Below, piece after piece: positions 59,655 through 64,000 of a stretch of DNA of 64,000 bases. A program made the translations under genes and the position numbers. The notes below the pieces were generated by a model. It did not search any database, was not told the origin of the DNA, and saw only the letters and a list, made by a program, of their open reading frames with translations. The stretch is from Phorcus lineatus (Eukaryota > Mollusca > Gastropoda > Trochida > Trochidae): the NCBI GenBank assembly GCA_921293015.1, contig OV121086.1, positions 35,525,194 through 35,589,193 on the forward strand. The letters are read 5' to 3'. How positions within the stretch are numbered: the first letter of the stretch is position 1; each line of letters opens with the position of its first letter.

Positions 59655-59672
59655 CCCCCCCCCCCCCCCCCC
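59655..59672. repeat. Poly-C tract after CT repeat
   Basis: A CTCTCTCC stretch runs into about 18 cytosines. It has the same caveats as other homopolymers. Confidence 0.9.
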
Positions 59673-59759
59673 TCTTTCAAATATGGCCATGGCAGACATT
59701 TTCCCTAAAATCGTAAAAATTCTTCTTCTCAAGAACCAATGACTGAAATTTTAGAAGTA

Positions 59760-60128
59760 CCATATTCGACGTGATAAGCGCCTGGGGCGCTTAAAAAATT
59801 GGTAAAAGGGGGCGCTTATTAAAAGGATAAAAATTGTCCTCAAGTTTAGTCTTCAAAGTGTTTTCTTACGATACACATGTCTTTGAAATATGGTTTTGTA
59901 ACTTTTATCATTTTGATGGTGGCTGGGGGTCTTGAAATACCCTGTATTCTTCACTTAAGTGGAAGTAAAAGACTTATTGAAAGACTGAAAAAACCTTCTT
60001 CAATGAATCAGCATGCAAGGTAAGCAATGTTGAGAGGTGGGCGCTAAATCAGGACGCATATTGTTCAGTCAAAAACGTGGTGGGTGGGCGCTTATAGGGG
60101 AGTGGGCGGTTATTAAGTCGAATACGGT
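59760..60128. mobile_element. TA-flanked MITE with GGCGCTTA motifs
   Basis: The inverted ends are CCATATTCGAC and GTCGAATACGG, flanked by TA dinucleotides (59758-59759 and 60129-60130). The subterminal GATAAGCGCC and GGGCGCTTAT motifs recur. TA duplication suggests Tc1/mariner-type mobilisation. No ORF of interest is present. Confidence 0.6.
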
Positions 60129-61604
60129 ATTATCATTTTGTGATATGAAGGTATGCCAGGGATTGGTATATGGAAACCTTGTATCATTACAATTTCTTCG
60201 CACGGGTTTGGTTGATGATATTTAGGTAAGGGTGGACAACAAATAGGGAGCAGAAGTTGGATATGTGAGAAGTGCAAATATTCAAAATGAGTTTAGTGGT
60301 TCCGCGAGTTAGAAGTGAGCAAATATTGAGTAGTGAAATAAAGAATAAATAGAAATAAAGAATCTGTTTTCTAAATAGAAATAAAGAATCTGTTTTCTAT
60401 TTGTATTGTGTTTTAAGGAATATGATATGGTTTTATTTATTTTCTTCCAATTTTATGTTTAAACATACTATCTGATGCACCAACACTTGAAAATTTTGGT
60501 GATATATTTCACCTTGCTAACTACAAGTATGAATCTTAGTCTTGAACATCAACATTACAAGACTGACGAGCTACAGAGCTCTCTCTTATTTTAAGTTGCC
60601 ATATTGTTCTCTCTGTCAAACAGTCAGTTGATCTCATGTGCATTTTAGTTGGTATCCTTCCAGAATGAATAATTAAAATCATGTGCTGTCTTGATGGTTT
60701 CATTCAAGGAATGATTGAAAATCATGTGCTGTCTAATTGTTTTTGTTAACAAAATGATTGAAATCATATGCTGACTGTTGTCATTTCTTAGATGGTTCAA
60801 ATCATGTATTGTTCAGGTGGTTTTGTGTACAATTCATTGAAAACATGGTTGATCCTTTGCAGAATGATTGAAATGAGCCGCTTTAATGGTATTACTTATA
60901 GATGATTAAAATCAAGTGCTGATTGATGTCGTCTTTATGGCAGTGTTTAATTACCAGATATATCAAGATGTGATGTTATATATGCAAAGAGCCAAAAAGT
61001 CGAAAAAACATAACATAGCCCTTTTAATACAATGGTACAAAGTGACACTGACTCTTTTTTTCGCAAATGAACTACATGCACAATGTTTTAGATTTGATAC
61101 CCTCTCCTATAATTTGTATTGGGTATCTAACATATGAACACCAACTTCAATTTGGGGAATACCCACCAGATGTCGAAATAGTTTGTATCTTAAAAGTTTT
61201 TTATAAATCTTATTCGGAGCTCTGATACTACATGTCTCTTTGTATGTATTTAAGTGTCCTGTAGGTATCCCATGCATAACAAGTTGACATTATGCCTTGA
61301 ATGGTTGAAGGCATGTGCCAAATTATTACGTAGACCTTTCCTTATGGTTGAAGGTTTTTTATTTTTTTTATTTTGCTAAATTGTAATTCAAAACAGCTTT
61401 CCACAGTCCTCTTGGGTTGAATAGCAGGACATTTATTGTGTTTCACTTTCGATCACAAAGTTTCTGTTTCAATTCCTTGCAATGGCCTAGCAACTGTTAA
61501 GATCATTTCTATTTGCAGTGAAGTTAGAGAGCAATTTGAATTGAAATCAAATGCACCAGAAACAATTTGATTTGTCACAATTGGTTGCTAGTTCCTTCTA
61601 ATAT

Positions 61605-61858
61605 TTGGGACGGGATTGAGCAGTGGTTAGTGCATTCGGCTTTGGATCAAGAGGTCAGTGGTTCAAATCCTGCAAGAGGCTCGACATCCTTGTCTGCAGT
61701 AGAGAACCTCTACACACAGTAACGTTGGGTGCAATGCTACACTGAATTTCAGCACAGTACCACCTATGGTGCGCTAGTTCCAGCCAATACTTGCTGATAT
61801 CACCGCCATACATAGCCACTTGAAAGTGGTGATAAACCAAATCACTCCACCTACCCTT
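61605..61858 (+). mobile_element. tRNA-derived SINE
   Basis: The head has box A (TTGAGCAGTGG near 61616) and box B (GGTTCAAATCC near 61660) with tRNA spacing. An unrelated body follows, including GCAATGCTACACTGAATTT. It ends in an AT-rich TTTAATATATATA tail. Confidence 0.65.
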
Positions 61859-64000
61859 TAATATATATACAATGTCTTCGCAAGCTTTCTCCCAACAAAA
61901 TTACAAGCTGCGATTATGTAAATCAATGAATAACAAGAACATGATTTAACTCAAATCACCTCATCTTCATGTGCAAGTCCTTTGAAACCTTATTTTACAT
62001 GAATTCTAAAGCAACCCAAAGTAGGCCCAGTAATAAAGCATGTCAAGATTTCTCAACATTCTGAAAATTTATCTATATTAAGGAATATCAAAAGCTATAT
62101 CGCTTTAAAAATTCAGTTTTTCAATCGGCTTTGTCAAAGACACAATTAAAACTGGACAGTAGAAGATGATTTAGCATCAGTTGATTGCGGATGACTCCAG
62201 GTAACTATGTTACCTTACACACCTCGGTGTGATATGTTCCCATTCTCTTAACATTGGTTCATTTTCATATCAACCTGTTATAACGTCATCATCGGTCGTT
62301 TCTCCATATCGCCCTTGGGCACTATCACATACCATTCAATGGGCAGACGATATTATGTCCTTTGTTCTTATTTGAAGGCTATATGCCATATCCACCATCT
62401 ACACAGGTGGGTGTTATGAGATGTTCAACCTACACCAAAGATTAGACTTTTGATAGTTTTACAAATTAAGTATATAAGACTTAACATTAGCGAAAGTGGG
62501 ATTCGAACCCTGGAATATTTAGCATTAAAATCTCAAGAGTCAGATATTGTTAAAATCCTACTGGAATCGTTCGGTCAGGACACATAAACAAGCAAAGTTA
62601 AACATTTACAAATTAATTTTATAAAAACTGTTTGGTTTGAAAACTTTGTAGGAATGTTCCGCGGTAGTGTAAGCCTAATACCGCCCTTGCAAGCTTTTTT
62701 GCCATAATTGCTTGTACCCGGTCATTATTACTACATATTTACCTCATTAGCCATGATTCTTGAGAGATGGACATACCCAGTAATAGTATTCTCCCTTACT
62801 GATGTATGAACATTACCTTATGCTTTTAGAGCAACGACAATATCTACCTTGCCAATTCAAATCTTTGACTGACATCAGTAAAATCCATAACCCTTTCTAT
62901 ACTTATGCAGAGATCTTCCAGGCATTCTTATGGTAAGCACCTGGTCAGTTCCAGAGTAATTAATCAAGGGTTTCAGAGGCAGCAATGCAAAAAACCTATA
63001 TAACTAGATGGTAATATGTTAACTTGTTGCCTGCTGGGTGAGGATATTCTTTTACCTTTACAACTAGATGGTTATTTGTTAAAGGAGGCCTTACACATAA
63101 TTTTTACCATAGTATTATCCGTACTTTTATTACTTATTATCAAAAGAGCCAAAAAATGAGAAAATATACACTTTTATTTGATTACTGAGACACCTTATAT
63201 AAGCTCGTTTTGGATATCCACCTAACTAGACTGGGGAAAGTGTTGGCAAAATCATCGAAGCACGAATCAAAGCCATGCCCAATGTGAGGCGTATTAAATG
63301 GCCACTGAAACTCCAGCTTTTTTTCTTGGGTGGGCTTATATAAAAAAGTTCAGAACTTATATCATGTATTGTTATATCATGTATTTATTGCTATAAAGTG
63401 TAAATTGTCTAAGAAAATGAAAGTTGTTAATGAACGTGATACAATGTCATATACATTTACTATAATTAGATTTGTATCATGTTTTGCGCAGAAAATTGTC
63501 TTTTCTTTTACATTACTTTGTGACAACTTAGGACAAAGTGGATGACTTGTTTGTAGTTATATAACATATCTGGTTATCTTATATTACATCTCATACAGTG
63601 TGGTTATGTCTCAGTCTTTGAGAGTAACAATCAATGATATAATAACATATTAACATCCTTAAAATATTCTAAAGAATTTTGGTAACTGCTTGAAACGATC
63701 TATTTTTTCAAATGATTGTTATCATTGGTAGAAAAGCGAAAGCCTAATCTCCTCTTAATTTATTGGTTGAATATATATATTCTCCAAGTTCATTGGTTCA
63801 TAATGCAGGGCTCCAGATAATTATTAGAATCAAGGGGTATTTCACTCCTCGAAATAAAAATTGAGGAGTAAAATTGCAAAGGGAAAATAAACTCGGCGTA
63901 TTTCAAGGTTTATCGTTTTCAGATCCTCATTATACAAGTTCGCTGTATACGGGCTTGCATTCAGATGAACTCGAAAATCTTCGTTTCTACACAGGTTGTC
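61859..64000. other. Gene-free right end
   Basis: This is AT-rich DNA without a convincing exon. A box-B-like sequence on the minus strand at 62495-62510 is probably a decayed SINE. Confidence 0.4.

Noticed and set aside
62440-62575. tRNA-like sequence on the minus strand (GGGTTCGAATCCC)
   Set aside because: Box B is good, but box A, the acceptor stem and cloverleaf pairing are missing. It is probably a decayed SINE.

Overview
The window is AT-rich animal nuclear DNA with split genes and GT-AG introns. It is probably from a mollusc and most likely a bivalve. That inference rests on the Steamer-like Ty3/mag LTR element, the pearl/HINE-like elements with GTCCGTCC tracts and internal tandem arrays, and a SINE piece carrying the TTTAACGCCGC motif. 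No bacterial features, rRNA or CRISPR array are present.

Genes I can reconstruct exon by exon: (1) the first coding exon of a secreted or membrane protein resembling dystroglycan (minus strand, 12563-12796), with the rest beyond the left edge or unrecognised; (2) a complete two-exon SETMAR-type histone methyltransferase without a transposase (13919-15824, plus), divergent from gene 1; (3) a complete eight-exon SUMF1, the formylglycine-generating enzyme (33554 down to 19773, minus), tail to tail with SETMAR; (4) a complete three-exon NUDT16-like Nudix hydrolase (34976-37611, plus), head to head with SUMF1; (5) a first coding exon of an unidentified gene (55749-55853, plus). A sixth candidate is a 49-codon ORF at 49181-49330. 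It encodes a single-span micropeptide whose RR..TI and LFI.FC blocks match phospholamban, and I consider it the most interesting item here.

The rest is mostly mobile DNA. From 37835 to 45040 there is a Mutator-like element with 9-bp target duplications, which holds a TCGTAGAC MITE and a young, apparently whole Ty3/gypsy (mag/Steamer-like) element with 180-bp LTRs. Elsewhere there are two hAT MITEs with 8-bp duplications, two further hAT-like elements with 5-bp duplications, six short TTAA-flanked MITEs (five of one family; two elements share one TTAA), a 2.4-kb TTAA-flanked element, pearl/HINE-like elements crowded into SUMF1 introns, foldback elements, a tRNA-type SINE, and several tandem arrays with 54-, 118-, 120-, 152- and 265-bp periods.

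The same 9-mer, GTCACGTGA (a USF/TFE-type E-box), lies just upstream of the start codon of SETMAR, SUMF1 and the unidentified gene, and I found it nowhere else in the window. The long spans at 1-12 kb, 45-48 kb and 56-64 kb look intronic or intergenic.
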